A stretch of DNA of 64,000 nt from Nocardia cyriacigeorgica. Its GTDB lineage: Bacteria; Actinomycetota; Actinomycetes; Mycobacteriales; Mycobacteriaceae. Position 1 is the first letter of the stretch; every line of letters starts with the position of its first letter. Made by a program: the position numbers and the translations under genes. Below are positions 15,940 to 25,392 of this stretch, one piece after another. The DNA lies in NCBI RefSeq assembly GCF_005863245.1, contig NZ_VBUT01000001.1, positions 558,001-622,000 on the forward strand, read 5' to 3'. The notes beneath the pieces were generated by a model. The model saw nothing but the letters and a program-made list of their open reading frames with translations. It did not search any database and was not told the DNA's origin.

Positions 15940-16605
15940 TCAGAGCGCCAAACCGAGCTCTTCCAGGCGGGCGCCCGCACGCCAGCCCTCGCGGCGGAAT
16001 CGTTCCACCCATTCCGGGGTGGACATGGACTCGATCACCACTTCGAGTGCCTCCTGGAACCGGGAGCGCAGATCGACGCCGTTGCCGAACAGGTCGATGA
16101 AGTAGCGCTGGCCGGCCAGCGCGGCCGCAAGGGTGCGGGCGAAGCGGTCGGGGTCCGCGTCGGCGCGCAGCTGCCCCTGCTCGATGGCGCGCACGGCGAG
16201 TGCGCGGGTGGCCCGCGCGATGATGCGGCCACCGCCGTTGGGGACCTCGCGATAGAAGTCGGGCTCGATGATGAGCCGGAATTCGGCTTGCACGATGATG
16301 TCGTGTTCGAGCCGCAGGGCGATCTCGTCGAGCATGCCGTGCATGACGTCGAGCGGACCGAGATCAGTGCGGGCGAGCCAGCGATCGGCCGAGAACCGAT
16401 ATCGATCCAGTGCGGTGTCGAGGACCGCTCGGGCCAGGTCTTCCTTGGAATCGAAATGGAAGTACATGGCGCCCTTGGTGGCTCGCGATCCTTCCAGTAT
16501 GCGGTTGAGCGATGCGGCGGCGTAGCCGCTCTTGCCGAACTCAACGGCGGCGGACCTGATTATCGCCGCACGTGTCCGGCGGGCCCGCTCTTGCTGCCGT
16601 GCCAT
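15940..16605 (-). CDS. TetR family regulator, gamma-butyrolactone receptor-like (ScbR/ArpA type)
   Basis: 221 residues starting MARQQERARRTRAAIIRSAA. The helix-turn-helix covers about residues 10-57 (FGKSGYAAASLNRILEGSRATKGAMYFHF, with the YFHF end of the recognition helix as in ScbR/ArpA receptors) followed by KEDLARAVLD. The C-terminal ligand domain includes GQRYFIDLF. Autoregulator receptors sense gamma-butyrolactones and control antibiotic or siderophore genes, usually with a partner synthase; no AfsA-like synthase is in this window, so it may respond to an exogenous or different ligand. The upstream region is unusually AT-rich for this genome. Confidence 0.85.
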   Translation of the reverse strand: MARQQERARRTRAAIIRSAAVEFGKSGYAAASLNRILEGSRATKGAMYFHFDSKEDLARAVLDTALDRYRFSADRWLARTDLGPLDVMHGMLDEIALRLEHDIIVQAEFRLIIEPDFYREVPNGGGRIIARATRALAVRAIEQGQLRADADPDRFARTLAAALAGQRYFIDLFGNGVDLRSRFQEALEVVIESMSTPEWVERFRREGWRAGARLEELGLAL

Positions 16606-17383
16606 CTTCGAAACGCCTCCGAAGCCTTATGGAGCCCAAGGGGTTCCACCCCGGCGGGCTCCTTCGCCGCCAAGGCGAGCCCGAATGGAAACAGGCCATT
16701 GGCGCGAATTTATGAGTTTTATCAACACTTACAACAGGGTTTTCGCCCCGGATACAGACTTTTGGTACGAAAACTAGGCGAGAAACCCGAAACACACCGA
16801 CTGGTATAATTTTCCTGCCCGGGTGCGCCGCAGGGGGTGCGCATCCGGGCTTTGTCGTCGTCGCGCTTTCCGTCGTCCCCGATTTGCCTCCTGGCGGCGT
16901 CAACTCATGGGAAGCCCCGAATTCACCGATTCGCCACGGTACCCGGAATTGTCACCCGACACGCGGCAAACCGTAAGAGTGAGGTTGCCGGACCAGCCGA
17001 TACCGGCCGCAGCTAACATCACGCAACAACTAGGATGGACCGGCGGATACCGAATCGGCAAGCGACACAGCGCCGTTGGAGAATTCGGTTACCGTGTTCC
17101 GTACCCGGAATCCACTACACCCGCCACCGCCGCAGACATCGACCGCCCAGCGTGCGCGGATATCCAAACTCCTTGGTATGCAACATGTTTGAATGATATC
17201 GCGCCTGTCCGACCGCAGCCAAGGCCACCCTTGCCCCGCCCGCAAGCCCCCATGACATCGGCCATCCCCGACGCCGCCGGATCCGGCCCGGCGACCGCCC
17301 CCGAACCACCCCGCCCGGCCGCGCGGACTCACCACCGGCCCCGGTTACGAGAAACCGCGCCTCCCTATTACACTGCCAACCGC
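16606..17383. other. Gene-free region upstream of the TetR gene, AT-richer, with hairpins and a TATAAT box
   Basis: No convincing ORF lies here; the long plus-strand frame reads through tRNA-Lys. About 16680-16815 is distinctly AT-rich. It contains an inverted repeat GGGTTTTCGCC (16737-16747) with GGCGAGAAACCC (16777-16788), a perfect TATAAT (16805-16810), and a strong hairpin at 16817-16850 followed by TTTG. Closer to the TetR gene, GGAGCCC (16631-16637) pairs with GGGCTCC (16656-16662) in its probable leader. The remainder shows nothing I can name. Confidence 0.5.
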
Positions 17384-17456
17384 GCCCCTATAGCTCAGTT
17401 GGTAGAGCTACGGACTTTTAATCCGCAGGTCCCAGGTTCGAGCCCTGGTGGGGGCA
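17384..17456 (+). tRNA. tRNA-Lys (TTT)
   Basis: 73 bases with acceptor GCCCCTA/TGGGGGC, D-loop TAGCTCAGTTGGTAGAGC, anticodon loop CTTTTAA (TTT, Lys) and T-loop GGTTCGAGCCC. CCA is not encoded; the following bases are CCG. Confidence 0.96.
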
Positions 17457-17461
17457 CCGCA

Positions 17462-17490
17462 CGGGCGCCCGGTTCAGCACCGGGCGCCCG
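17462..17490. terminator. Hairpin terminator of tRNA-Lys
   Basis: CGGGCGCCCGG (17462-17472) pairs perfectly with CCGGGCGCCCG (17480-17490) five bases after the tRNA. Confidence 0.7.
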
Positions 17491-18041
17491 AGGTGTTTCC
17501 GGCGGTGAATCCGTACCGCCGCACCCGGTTCCGCGCTGCTCGGCGGGCATGCCGAGGTCGCCGGCCGGGTCTGCGGCGACTTTCGGAGCCGGCTCCCGCG
17601 GGCCGTTGTCGCCTGGCCGGCACGGGGCAAGGACGTGGGTAGCCATGGGGCAGAAATGGGGCAAACTCGCCGAGGCGCGACGCCGGAGTCCCCGCGGACC
17701 GGACGACCCTCGGACGAGGCGGGCGCCGAGCGGACGAGGACACCGCCGCGGCGTCGGCGACCCCGCATCCCCGGTGCGCGCTGAGTGATACCGCACAAGA
17801 TCACCTGGTCCGCTAACGCCGGGCGGGGCCGCGGCGATAGACCCCTCGCTGCGGGACGAAGTCCTACACTCGCTAGTAGTTGCCGAGCGCCAATGACGGC
17901 GTATGACGTCCATCACCCCGACAATTCCGTGGCTGGATGCGTTTCGCATCACACCTACGGTGCCGTAAGGTATGGCCGCATCGGCAACGGTCAAACCTGA
18001 GGGGGGCGACCCGCAAGACCGCATAGATGAAGGGCTGATAC
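17491..18041. other. Gene-free region between tRNA-Lys and desA
   Basis: No ORF here has a family pattern, and the frames over 17491-17790 extend into the tRNA. The right-hand part holds the desA control region, including the palindrome at 17954-17970 and GAAGGG before the desA ATG. Confidence 0.5.
17954..17970. promoter_or_regulatory. Palindrome in the desA control region
   Basis: CCTACGGTGCCGTAAGG is a near-perfect inverted repeat (6 of 7 arm positions) 72 bases before the desA start. Size and position suit a TetR-type operator; desaturase genes of mycobacteria are controlled by TetR-like repressors, but I cannot assign this site to a known one. Confidence 0.45.
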
Positions 18042-19013
18042 ATGGCAAGGGATCTGACTCAACTCGAGCTGCTGACGGAGTTGGAGCCGGTTGCCGAAGA
18101 GAACGTCAACCGGCACCTGTCCCTGGCAAAGGAATGGCATCCGCACGACTACGTCCCGTGGGACGACGGCCGCAATTTCGCCGCACTCGGTGGGGTTGAT
18201 TGGGATCCGGAACAGTCGAAGCTGAGCGAAGTCGCCAAGGCTGCGATGATCACCAACCTGCTCACCGAGGACAACCTGCCGTCGTACCACCGGGAGATCG
18301 CCGAGAACTTCTCCCAGGACGGCGCGTGGGGCACCTGGGTCGGACGCTGGACCGCCGAGGAAAATCGCCACGGCATCGTCATGCGCGATTACCTCGTGGT
18401 CACCCGCGGCGTCGACCCGGTCGCGCTCGAAGAGGCGCGCATGATCCACATGACCAACGGCTTCGCCTCCCCCGCCGAGGCCGACGCCGGCTTCCTGCAC
18501 TCCGTCGCCTACGTGACCTTCCAGGAACTCGCCACCCGCGTGTCGCACCGCAACACCGGCAAGGTCTGCGACGACCCGATCGCCGACCGCATGTTGCAGC
18601 GCGTCGCCGCCGACGAGAACCTGCACATGATCTTCTACCGCAACATGTGCGGCGCGGCCCTCGACCTGGCACCCGACCAGACGCTCGAGGCCATCACGCT
18701 CATCCTGGAGAACTTCCAGATGCCCGGCGCCGGCATGCCCAACTTCCGCCGCAACGGCGTGCTCATGGCCAAGCACGGCATCTACGACCTGCGCCAGCAC
18801 CTCGAGGATGTCGTGGAGCCGGTGCTGAAGAAGTGGAACATCTTCGATCGCACCGACTTCACCCCGCGCGGTGAGGCAGTCCGCGAACGCCTCGGCAACT
18901 TCCTGGAGAAGCTGGGCAAGGACGTGGTGAAGTTCGAGGAGCAGCGCGACCGGATGCTGGCCCGCGAGGCCGCCAAGCGCGAACGCGAGCTGGCGAGCTC
19001 CGCGGCGAGCTGA
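18042..19013 (+). CDS. desA: Acyl-ACP desaturase (ferritin-like di-iron), DesA family
   Basis: 323 residues from ATG 18042 with GAAGGG seven bases upstream. Soluble desaturases introduce a cis double bond into ACP-bound acyl chains. The di-iron ligands are visible as EENRHG (about residues 106-111) and DENLHM (about 190-195), with further Glu ligands in LLTEDNLPSYH and FQELATR. Length is close to mycobacterial DesA1/DesA2 (275-338). The position next to dusB and an LCP gene matches Rv0824c desA1, where the enzyme is linked to mycolic acid precursor desaturation. A strong terminator follows. Confidence 0.93.
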   Translation: MARDLTQLELLTELEPVAEENVNRHLSLAKEWHPHDYVPWDDGRNFAALGGVDWDPEQSKLSEVAKAAMITNLLTEDNLPSYHREIAENFSQDGAWGTWVGRWTAEENRHGIVMRDYLVVTRGVDPVALEEARMIHMTNGFASPAEADAGFLHSVAYVTFQELATRVSHRNTGKVCDDPIADRMLQRVAADENLHMIFYRNMCGAALDLAPDQTLEAITLILENFQMPGAGMPNFRRNGVLMAKHGIYDLRQHLEDVVEPVLKKWNIFDRTDFTPRGEAVRERLGNFLEKLGKDVVKFEEQRDRMLAREAAKRERELASSAAS

Positions 19014-19038
19014 TCCGCGAGCAGTCGCAAATACAACA

Positions 19039-19071
19039 GAGCGCCGCCGTCCGATCCGGACGGCGGCGCTC
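19039..19071. terminator. Bidirectional hairpin terminator
   Basis: A perfect 15-base stem (19039-19053 with 19057-19071) with a 3-base loop lies between the convergent desA and Mce-associated-type genes. Confidence 0.85.
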
Positions 19072-19089
19072 GTGTGTTCAGGCTGGCTG

Positions 19090-19704
19090 CTACTTCAGCG
19101 GCAGCGCACCGTCGACCCCACCCACATCGGTGATCTTCCAGTCGGAGTTCTCATCGAGGGTCACGCTGTAGCTGACGGTGGTCTGCGCACCCTCCGGGGT
19201 CTGGGCGTTGGTGGAGTTCACGTTGACGAACACGCTCACCTGGTAGATGCCGTTCTGCTCCGACATCACCTTCGCGGTGATCGGCGACGCGGTGGAGGTC
19301 CACTTCAGCGGCACCAGGATGCGCTCGAGCTTGGGCGCGGTGCTGTCGAATTTGGTCGCCAGCTGATCGGTGGTGCCCGCCTTGAGTTTGCCGACCCAGC
19401 CGTTGATGTCCTGGTAGTTCACCGTTGCCGCCCCGACTGCGTAGTCGGTCGCGACCTGTTCGGCGCGGGCCGCGGCCGCATCGCGGGCCTCGCGATCGGC
19501 GACGTCGCCGCGGGCGGACCACCACAGCGCGGCGAACACCACCGCGGCGACCGCGAGCGCGCCGATGACGGCGCCGCGGACGATGGTGGAGACCTGCACC
19601 GAAACGGTGCCCGGTCGGTTGGTCTCGGGTGTCGGCGCCGTCGGAGCCGAGGTGGGTTCCTTGTCGATGGTCGCGGTGGTGCCGCTTCCGGAGTGCTCGG
19701 TCAT
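19090..19704 (-). CDS. Single-pass membrane protein, Mce-associated-like
   Basis: 204 residues from ATG 19704, preceded by AAAGAGGA. A Thr/Pro/Ser-rich cytosolic segment (1-40) is followed by one membrane helix (AVIGALAVAAVVFAALWW, about residues 46-63), a short helix (ADREARDAAAARAEQVATDYAVGAATVNYQD) and an extracytoplasmic NTF2-like beta domain ending in SDWKITDVGGVDGALPLK. This architecture is that of Mce-associated membrane proteins (Mas) and related actinobacterial proteins that serve lipid transport complexes. No mce operon is nearby, so the partner is unknown. Confidence 0.7.
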   Translation of the reverse strand: MTEHSGSGTTATIDKEPTSAPTAPTPETNRPGTVSVQVSTIVRGAVIGALAVAAVVFAALWWSARGDVADREARDAAAARAEQVATDYAVGAATVNYQDINGWVGKLKAGTTDQLATKFDSTAPKLERILVPLKWTSTASPITAKVMSEQNGIYQVSVFVNVNSTNAQTPEGAQTTVSYSVTLDENSDWKITDVGGVDGALPLK

Positions 19705-19897
19705 TGATCCTCTTTCGATCGCATACCGCATCGCGCAAACTCCCCGGCGGCGATGCCTTGCGAACACCAGGCTAACGACTTGGTCACAAGTACCTCGAAC
19801 CGAGGGTCACATACACCATCCGACCGGCCGAATGGGGGTGTGAGCCGATCGTCGCGGTGAGCAGTAGTGCACGGATGAGACACTGGAGGGCGTGACG

Positions 19898-21043
19898 ATG
19901 ACGACGAGCGAGCTGAGCACCGGGCTGCGGATCGGGCCGTATCCGGTCGATCCGGCGGTCGTGCTCGCCCCGATGGCCGGAATCACGAATCTGGCGTTCC
20001 GCAAACTCTGCCGCGAATTCGGCAGCCCCACCTCGATCTACGTCTGCGAGATGATCACCGCGCGGGCGGTGGTGGAACGCAATGAGAAGACGCTGCACAT
20101 GATGTCGTTCGACGAGGACGAGCATCCGCGGTCGATGCAGCTCTACGGCGTCGATCCGGCGACGCTCGGCGAGGCCGTGCGCATCATCGTCGGCGAGGGC
20201 TGGGCCGATCACATCGACCTCAACCTGGGCTGCCCGGTGCCCAAGGTCACCCGCCTCGGCGGCGGTGCCGCGCTGCCGTACAAGCGCGCGCTGTTCGCCC
20301 GGATCGTGCGCGCGATGGTGGCCGGGGCCGCACCGGCAGGCATCCCGGTGACGGTGAAGTTCCGCATCGGCATCGACGACGACCACCTCACCTACCTCGA
20401 CGCGGGCCGAATCGCCGAATCCGAGGGAGCCGCCTCCGTCGCCCTGCACGCGCGCACCGCCGCACAGCGCTATTCCGGGCAGGCCGACTGGTCGGCGATC
20501 GCCCGGCTCAAGGAAGCCGTGACCACGATCCCGGTGCTCGGCAACGGCGATATCTTCTCCGCCGACGACGCCGTGCGGATGATGGACGAGACCGGCTGCG
20601 ACGGCGTCGTGGTCGGGCGCGGATGCCTGGGCCGGCCGTGGCTGTTCGCCGAATTGCAGGCCGCGCTGCGCGGCGAGCCGCTGCCCGAACCGCCGAACCT
20701 GGGCCGCGTCGGCGAGGTGCTGTACCGGCACGGCGCGCTGCTGGCCGAGCACCTCGGCGAGGACAAGGCCATGCGTGACCTGCGCAAACACATGGCCTGG
20801 TATCTGATGGGCTTCCCGGTCGGCGCCGATCTGCGCCGCTCGTTCGCGACCGTGTCGAGTCTGGTGCAGCTGGAAGATCTCATCGGCCAACTCGACCCCA
20901 CCGTGCCCTTCCCGCGGGACGCCGAGGGCCCGCGCGGACGCCAGGGCTCGCCGGGCAAGGTGGCGCTGCCGCACGGCTGGCTCGACGATCCCGACGATCC
21001 CGCCGTGCCCGCGGGCGCCGACCTGATGCACAGCGGCGGCTGA
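19898..21043 (+). CDS. dusB: tRNA-dihydrouridine synthase
   Basis: 381 residues from ATG 19898, seven bases after GGAGGG; the in-frame GTG at 19892 is too close to that site. The FMN enzyme reduces uridines in the tRNA D-loop. Visible motifs are VVLAPMAGITNLAFRKLCREFG (FMN phosphate/dihydrouridine loop), DLNLGCPVPKVTRLGGGAAL with the catalytic Cys in LGCP, HARTAAQRYSG and GNGDIFSADDA/VVGRGCLGRPWLF. The C-terminal helical domain (RKHMAWYLMGFPVG) is complete. Position matches Rv0823c. Confidence 0.95.
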   Translation: MTTSELSTGLRIGPYPVDPAVVLAPMAGITNLAFRKLCREFGSPTSIYVCEMITARAVVERNEKTLHMMSFDEDEHPRSMQLYGVDPATLGEAVRIIVGEGWADHIDLNLGCPVPKVTRLGGGAALPYKRALFARIVRAMVAGAAPAGIPVTVKFRIGIDDDHLTYLDAGRIAESEGAASVALHARTAAQRYSGQADWSAIARLKEAVTTIPVLGNGDIFSADDAVRMMDETGCDGVVVGRGCLGRPWLFAELQAALRGEPLPEPPNLGRVGEVLYRHGALLAEHLGEDKAMRDLRKHMAWYLMGFPVGADLRRSFATVSSLVQLEDLIGQLDPTVPFPRDAEGPRGRQGSPGKVALPHGWLDDPDDPAVPAGADLMHSGG

Positions 21044-21277
21044 TCCACCCGGCGGCACCTCCGCGGGCAACCGTTCAGCATTCGCTTCGGCATATGACGT
21101 TTCGGTCGAGTGGGGCTCTCGTCGGGTGGCCGACCGTGGCGGAATCGTTATCATTGCGGAATCACTTCGGTCGGCCGGAGGCGGCGGCAACAGCGCGACG
21201 CCCGGCCGAACAGCGGTAAGACTGGAACACAGCAGTCGGGCCGGGCACTGAGGCAGAACGAAAAGCGAGGTTCGTTG

Positions 21278-23767
21278 GTGGGTGACGATCGGCACGGGCA
21301 TTCGCCACGGCCCGGAGGTCGCGCCCCGTGGGAGCGGTATCCCGCGGCGGGTTCCCCCGAACGGGATGGCTCCGACGCGCCGCGCAGATCCCGTCACGCC
21401 GACCCCGCGGACTCCGAATCCCCCGCGATCTCGGTGCAGGATCTGGTCAACCGGGTCGACAGCGAACGCATCGGCAGACGCCGATCGGCCGATCCCGGAC
21501 GCGGTGAGCCGCAAGGGCGCCCGGCGCCGCAAGCGCAGCCGCAGCGTCCGGAAACCGCCTCCCGTCAGCCGATCGCTCCGGCCCAGCGGGCCGCTCCTGG
21601 TGCACGGCAGCCGAGGCCGACGCAGCCGCCGCCCGCGGCGGAACCGCCGCCGCGCCGCGCCGCGCCGAGCCAGCGCCAGTCCGCCTCGCCCCCGCCCGAC
21701 GACGGCGGACGGGCGGCGCAGCGCCGAGGCGAATCCACCCAGCGCCGAGTGGTCGACCCCCTGGCCGCCGATATCGCGCACCCGTCCGTCGATGCCATCC
21801 GCCACCCGGCCGAGACGGGGCGCCATCCCGCCGAGGCACCGCGTCGCGGCGCGGAGACCGGCGCGGTGCGGCGTCAACCCGATGGCGCCCGGCGGGCCGT
21901 CGACCCGGAGGCCGCGGCGAACCGCCCGGAACCGAAACGCCGTCAACCGGGCTCCACGGCCGCTGTTTCGGCGGCGGCCGCGCCCGGTTCCGGTCGTGGC
22001 CGGCAATCCGCCAGCACACCCGTGCGCGGCGCCGGCAGGACCGGCGCCTCGCCGGTGGTGCAGGACATCGCCGGCACTGCCGAGGCCGCAGGCCGGCGTA
22101 GCCAGGAGCCGCCCGAAGTCGTCACCGACGTCATCCCACCGGTCGAGGAGACCGGCCGCCCACGCAAGTCGCGTGGCAAGTCCGGTGACTGGCCGACCAC
22201 CGACACCGCCACCCCGGAAGCCGTCGGCGCGCCGCGGCGGACCCGGCTCGCGGAAAGCAAACGGCGCAAGCACCGCCGGGCACGCGTCGCCGGACGGGCC
22301 GCGCTGGCCATCTCGGCGGCCGTCGCACTGCTGATCACCGGCGGCGGCTGGAGCTATCTGCGTGCCAGCGGAAACAGCTTCAACCAGGTGTCCGCGCTCG
22401 GCGACAACTCCGAAGACGTCATCGATGGCAATGCCCAGCTCGGCGACGAGAACTACCTCATCGTCGGCACCGACACCCGGGCAGGCGCCAACGGCAAACT
22501 CGGCGCGGGAACCGTCGAAGATGCCGAGGGCGCTCGCGCCGACACGGTGCTGCTGGTGCACGTGCCGAAGAACCGCCAGCGCGTGGTGGTGGTGTCGTTC
22601 CCGCGCGACCTGGATGTCAGCCGGCCCGAATGCAAGGGCTGGGACAACGCGAACAACGACTACACCGAGGAAACCTTCGAGCCGTTCATGGGCGACAAGC
22701 TCAACGCGGTCTACGCCCTCGGCGGTCCACGCTGCCTGGTCTCGACCATCCAGCGGCTGACCGGCAGCACCATCAACCACTTCATCGGCATCGATTTCGC
22801 CGGCTTCGAGGCCATGGTCGACCAGGTCGGCGGAGTTCAGGTCTGCACGACCGAACCGCTGATCGATGGCGAACTGGGCACCGTGCTGGACAAGGCGGGC
22901 AAGCAGACCATCAACGGCGCGACCGCGCTGAACTATGTGCGCGCCCGCAAGGTCTACGGCGAGATCCGCGGCGACTACGACCGCATCAACCGTCAGCAGA
23001 AGTTTCTCGCCTCGCTGCTGCGCACCGCGCTGTCCAGCAAGGTCCTGCTCGACCTCGGCAAGCTCAACGGCTTCATCAAGGCCTTCACCGAAGCGACGTT
23101 CGTGGACAAGGTCAAGCCCGACGACCTGCTGACGCTGGGACGTTCGCTGGCGGATGTGAACGCCGGCGCGGTCACCTTCCTCACCATCCCGACCTCGGGC
23201 ACCAACGCCTACGGCAACGAGATCCCCCGCGAATCCGACATCAAAGCGATCTTCAAGGCGATCCGCGACGACCGCCCGCTGCCCGGTGAGAAGCCCGGCG
23301 CGGCCGCACCGACCCCGCCCGATCCGGCTCCGGCTCCGCCGCCCGCCTATGTCGCGGTCGACCCGAGCACCGTCTCGCTCCAGGTGTCCAACGGCTCCGG
23401 GATCAAGGGCCAGGCCAGCGCCGCGGCCACCAAACTCAACAATGTCGGCTTCCCGATCTACAACACCGGCAACTACGACGGCGGGACCTCCGACACCACC
23501 GTCGTGCGATACGCGACGGGTTACGAGGCGGAGGCGGCGACCGTCGCCAGCGCCATTCCGGGCGCGACCATGGAGGCCGCCGACAGCGCCGGCCTCGGCA
23601 GCATCATCGAGGTAGTGCTCGGTTCCGACTACCAGGGCGTGGTCAGCGAACCGACCGCCGTCGGCGAGTCGATCACCGATGTCGCGGCCGCCCCGTCGAG
23701 CCCGACCCAGACCGCGCTACCCGAGGATCTCGAGCACATCAACGCCGCGGACGACATCTGCGCCTGA
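21278..23767 (+). CDS. LytR-CpsA-Psr (LCP) family cell-wall glycopolymer ligase with LytR_C domain
   Basis: 829 residues from GTG 21278, seven bases after GCGAGG. LCP enzymes attach polyprenyl-phosphate-linked polymers such as arabinogalactan to peptidoglycan. The first 335 residues are disordered and rich in Arg, Pro, Ala and Gln; a membrane helix follows (AGRAALAISAAVALLITGG). The extracytoplasmic LCP domain has YLIVGTDTRAG, ARADTVLLVHVP, VVVSFPRDLDV and the long-loop block INHFIGIDFAGFEAMVDQVGGV with conserved Arg/Asp residues. A LytR_C domain (VSLQVSNGSGIKGQASAAA) ends the protein. The N-terminal tail is much longer than in the M. tuberculosis neighbour Rv0822c type. Confidence 0.93.
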   Translation: MGDDRHGHSPRPGGRAPWERYPAAGSPERDGSDAPRRSRHADPADSESPAISVQDLVNRVDSERIGRRRSADPGRGEPQGRPAPQAQPQRPETASRQPIAPAQRAAPGARQPRPTQPPPAAEPPPRRAAPSQRQSASPPPDDGGRAAQRRGESTQRRVVDPLAADIAHPSVDAIRHPAETGRHPAEAPRRGAETGAVRRQPDGARRAVDPEAAANRPEPKRRQPGSTAAVSAAAAPGSGRGRQSASTPVRGAGRTGASPVVQDIAGTAEAAGRRSQEPPEVVTDVIPPVEETGRPRKSRGKSGDWPTTDTATPEAVGAPRRTRLAESKRRKHRRARVAGRAALAISAAVALLITGGGWSYLRASGNSFNQVSALGDNSEDVIDGNAQLGDENYLIVGTDTRAGANGKLGAGTVEDAEGARADTVLLVHVPKNRQRVVVVSFPRDLDVSRPECKGWDNANNDYTEETFEPFMGDKLNAVYALGGPRCLVSTIQRLTGSTINHFIGIDFAGFEAMVDQVGGVQVCTTEPLIDGELGTVLDKAGKQTINGATALNYVRARKVYGEIRGDYDRINRQQKFLASLLRTALSSKVLLDLGKLNGFIKAFTEATFVDKVKPDDLLTLGRSLADVNAGAVTFLTIPTSGTNAYGNEIPRESDIKAIFKAIRDDRPLPGEKPGAAAPTPPDPAPAPPPAYVAVDPSTVSLQVSNGSGIKGQASAAATKLNNVGFPIYNTGNYDGGTSDTTVVRYATGYEAEAATVASAIPGATMEAADSAGLGSIIEVVLGSDYQGVVSEPTAVGESITDVAAAPSSPTQTALPEDLEHINAADDICA

Positions 23768-23855
23768 CGACTCCAGCAATCTTCCCCAGACGCGGCCCCG
23801 GCATTTCACCCGCTGTTCGTGACTTGGACAGCGCCGCGAACTAGTGTCAGTTTTC

Positions 23856-24518
23856 ATGCGTGTCATCTACAACGAGCAAATGGCCGGTCTCGCTCAGCTG
23901 TTGGGCGAGATGGCCGGTCTCGCGGGTTCGGCCATGGACCGGGCCACCCAGTCGCTGCTCCAGGCCGACCTGTCGTTGGCCGAACAGGTGATCAGTGAAT
24001 ACGACCGGATCTCGGAGATGATCTCCGACGTCGAGGAGCGCACCTTCGCGCTGCTGGCGTTGCAGGCGCCCGTCGCCGGAGATCTGCGGCAGGTCGTGAG
24101 CGCCATCCAGATCGTCAACGACGTGAACCGGATGGGCGCGCTGGCCCTGCATGTGGCCAAGGTGACTCGCAGGCGTCATCCGAACCACGCGGTCCCCGAG
24201 TCGGTCAACGGCTACTTCGCCGAGATGGGCCGGATCGCGGTCAGCATGGGTGAGAGCGCCAAGGAGGTGCTCGAGACCCGCGACCCGGAGCGTGCGGCGC
24301 TGCTCAACCAGCAGGACGACGCGATGGACGATCTGCATCGCCACCTGTTCACCCTGCTGATGGACCGGGACTGGAAGTACGGCGTCGCCGCGGCCGTGGA
24401 TGTCACGCTGCTGGGCCGCTACTACGAGCGCTTCGCCGACCACGCCGTCGAGATCGGCCGCCGGGTGATCTTCCTGGTCACCGGTGAACTGCCGCCGGAC
24501 GACGACGCGGAGGTATAA
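23856..24518 (+). CDS. phoU: Phosphate transport system regulator PhoU
   Basis: 220 residues from ATG 23856. Two tandem three-helix PhoU repeats are visible, each with the acidic metal-binding E/DxxxD pattern ([18 protein letters not shown] and [15 protein letters not shown]...[15 protein letters not shown]). PhoU links the Pst transporter to the SenX3/PhoR-type histidine kinase and represses the Pho regulon at high phosphate. TAGTGT at 23842-23847 lies 8 bases before the ATG, so the transcript is probably leaderless. It converges on pstB rather than being the last gene of the pst operon, as with phoY2 in mycobacteria. Confidence 0.94.
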   Translation: MRVIYNEQMAGLAQLLGEMAGLAGSAMDRATQSLLQADLSLAEQVISEYDRISEMISDVEERTFALLALQAPVAGDLRQVVSAIQIVNDVNRMGALALHVAKVTRRRHPNHAVPESVNGYFAEMGRIAVSMGESAKEVLETRDPERAALLNQQDDAMDDLHRHLFTLLMDRDWKYGVAAAVDVTLLGRYYERFADHAVEIGRRVIFLVTGELPPDDDAEV

Positions 24519-24525
24519 GGACAAA

Positions 24526-24560
24526 CGGAAAAGGCCCGCGGATCACGCGGGCCTTTTCCG
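24526..24560. terminator. Bidirectional hairpin terminator
   Basis: A perfect 15-base stem (24526-24540 with 24546-24560), with AAAA/TTTT inside the stem, separates convergent phoU and pstB. Confidence 0.85.
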
Positions 24561-24596
24561 TATCCAGGAGAGCCGGGCCGTACCCGGCCACCTGCC

Positions 24597-25373
24597 TTAT
24601 CCGAAGCGACCGGAGATGTAGTCCTCGGTCTGCTTCTGCGACGGGTTGGAGAAGATCTTCTCGGTGTCGTCGATCTCGATCAGCTTGCCCGGCTTGCCCT
24701 GGGCCTCGAGGTTGAAGAAGCCGGTCTGGTCACTCACGCGCGCGGCCTGCTGCATGTTGTGGGTGACGATGACGATGGTGTATTCCTTCTTCAGCTCGGT
24801 GATCAGGTCCTCGATCGCGAGGGTGGAGATCGGGTCCAGCGCCGAACAAGGCTCGTCCATCAGCAGCACGTCCGGCGAGACCGCGATGGCGCGGGCGATG
24901 CACAGACGCTGCTGCTGACCACCGGACAGGCCGCCGCCCGGCTTGTCGAGCCGGTCCTTGACCTCGTTCCACAGGTTGGCTCCGCGCAGCGAGCGCTCGG
25001 CGACCTCGTCGAGTTCGGCCTTGTTGCGCACGCCCTGCAACTTCAGCCCGGCCACCACGTTGTCGCGAATCGACATGGTGGGGAACGGGTTCGGGCGCTG
25101 GAAGACCATGCCGATGGTGCGGCGCACCCCGACCGGGTCGATCTGCGAGCCGTAGATGTCCTCACCGTCGAGCAGTACCGCGCCCTCGACGCGGGCGCTC
25201 GGGGTGACCTCGTGCATCCGGTTCAGCGAACGCAGCACGGTGGACTTACCGCAACCCGACGGTCCGATGAAGGCGGTGACGCTGCGCGGCAGCACGGTCA
25301 GGGATACGTCGGCCACGGCGTGGAATTTGCCGTAGTAGATGTTCAGGTCTTTGATATCGATCCGCTTGGCCAT
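24597..25373 (-). CDS. pstB: Phosphate ABC transporter ATP-binding protein
   Basis: 258 residues. Walker [18 protein letters not shown] (about 34-50), the Q-loop in VFQRPNPFP, the signature [16 protein letters not shown] and Walker [14 protein letters not shown] are complete, with the H-loop in [11 protein letters not shown]. The substrate-specific N-terminal [10 protein letters not shown] is typical of PstB. Last gene of pstSCAB, 19 bases after pstA, and expressed from the PHO-box promoter upstream of pstS. Confidence 0.97.
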   Translation of the reverse strand: MAKRIDIKDLNIYYGKFHAVADVSLTVLPRSVTAFIGPSGCGKSTVLRSLNRMHEVTPSARVEGAVLLDGEDIYGSQIDPVGVRRTIGMVFQRPNPFPTMSIRDNVVAGLKLQGVRNKAELDEVAERSLRGANLWNEVKDRLDKPGGGLSGGQQQRLCIARAIAVSPDVLLMDEPCSALDPISTLAIEDLITELKKEYTIVIVTHNMQQAARVSDQTGFFNLEAQGKPGKLIEIDDTEKIFSNPSQKQTEDYISGRFG

Positions 25374-25392
25374 CGTGGGTATCCGTTCGCTT

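Noticed and set aside
17384..17456. tRNA-Lys as an integration (attB) site for a genomic island
   Set aside because: No integrase, direct repeat of the tRNA 3' end or foreign gene block is present on either side in the window.
16823..17788. 321-residue plus-strand frame
   Set aside because: It passes through the tRNA-Lys gene and two hairpins and has no recognisable domain.
19784..22780. 998-residue minus-strand reading frame
   Set aside because: Runs antisense through dusB and the LCP gene, crossing two real genes and their promoter.
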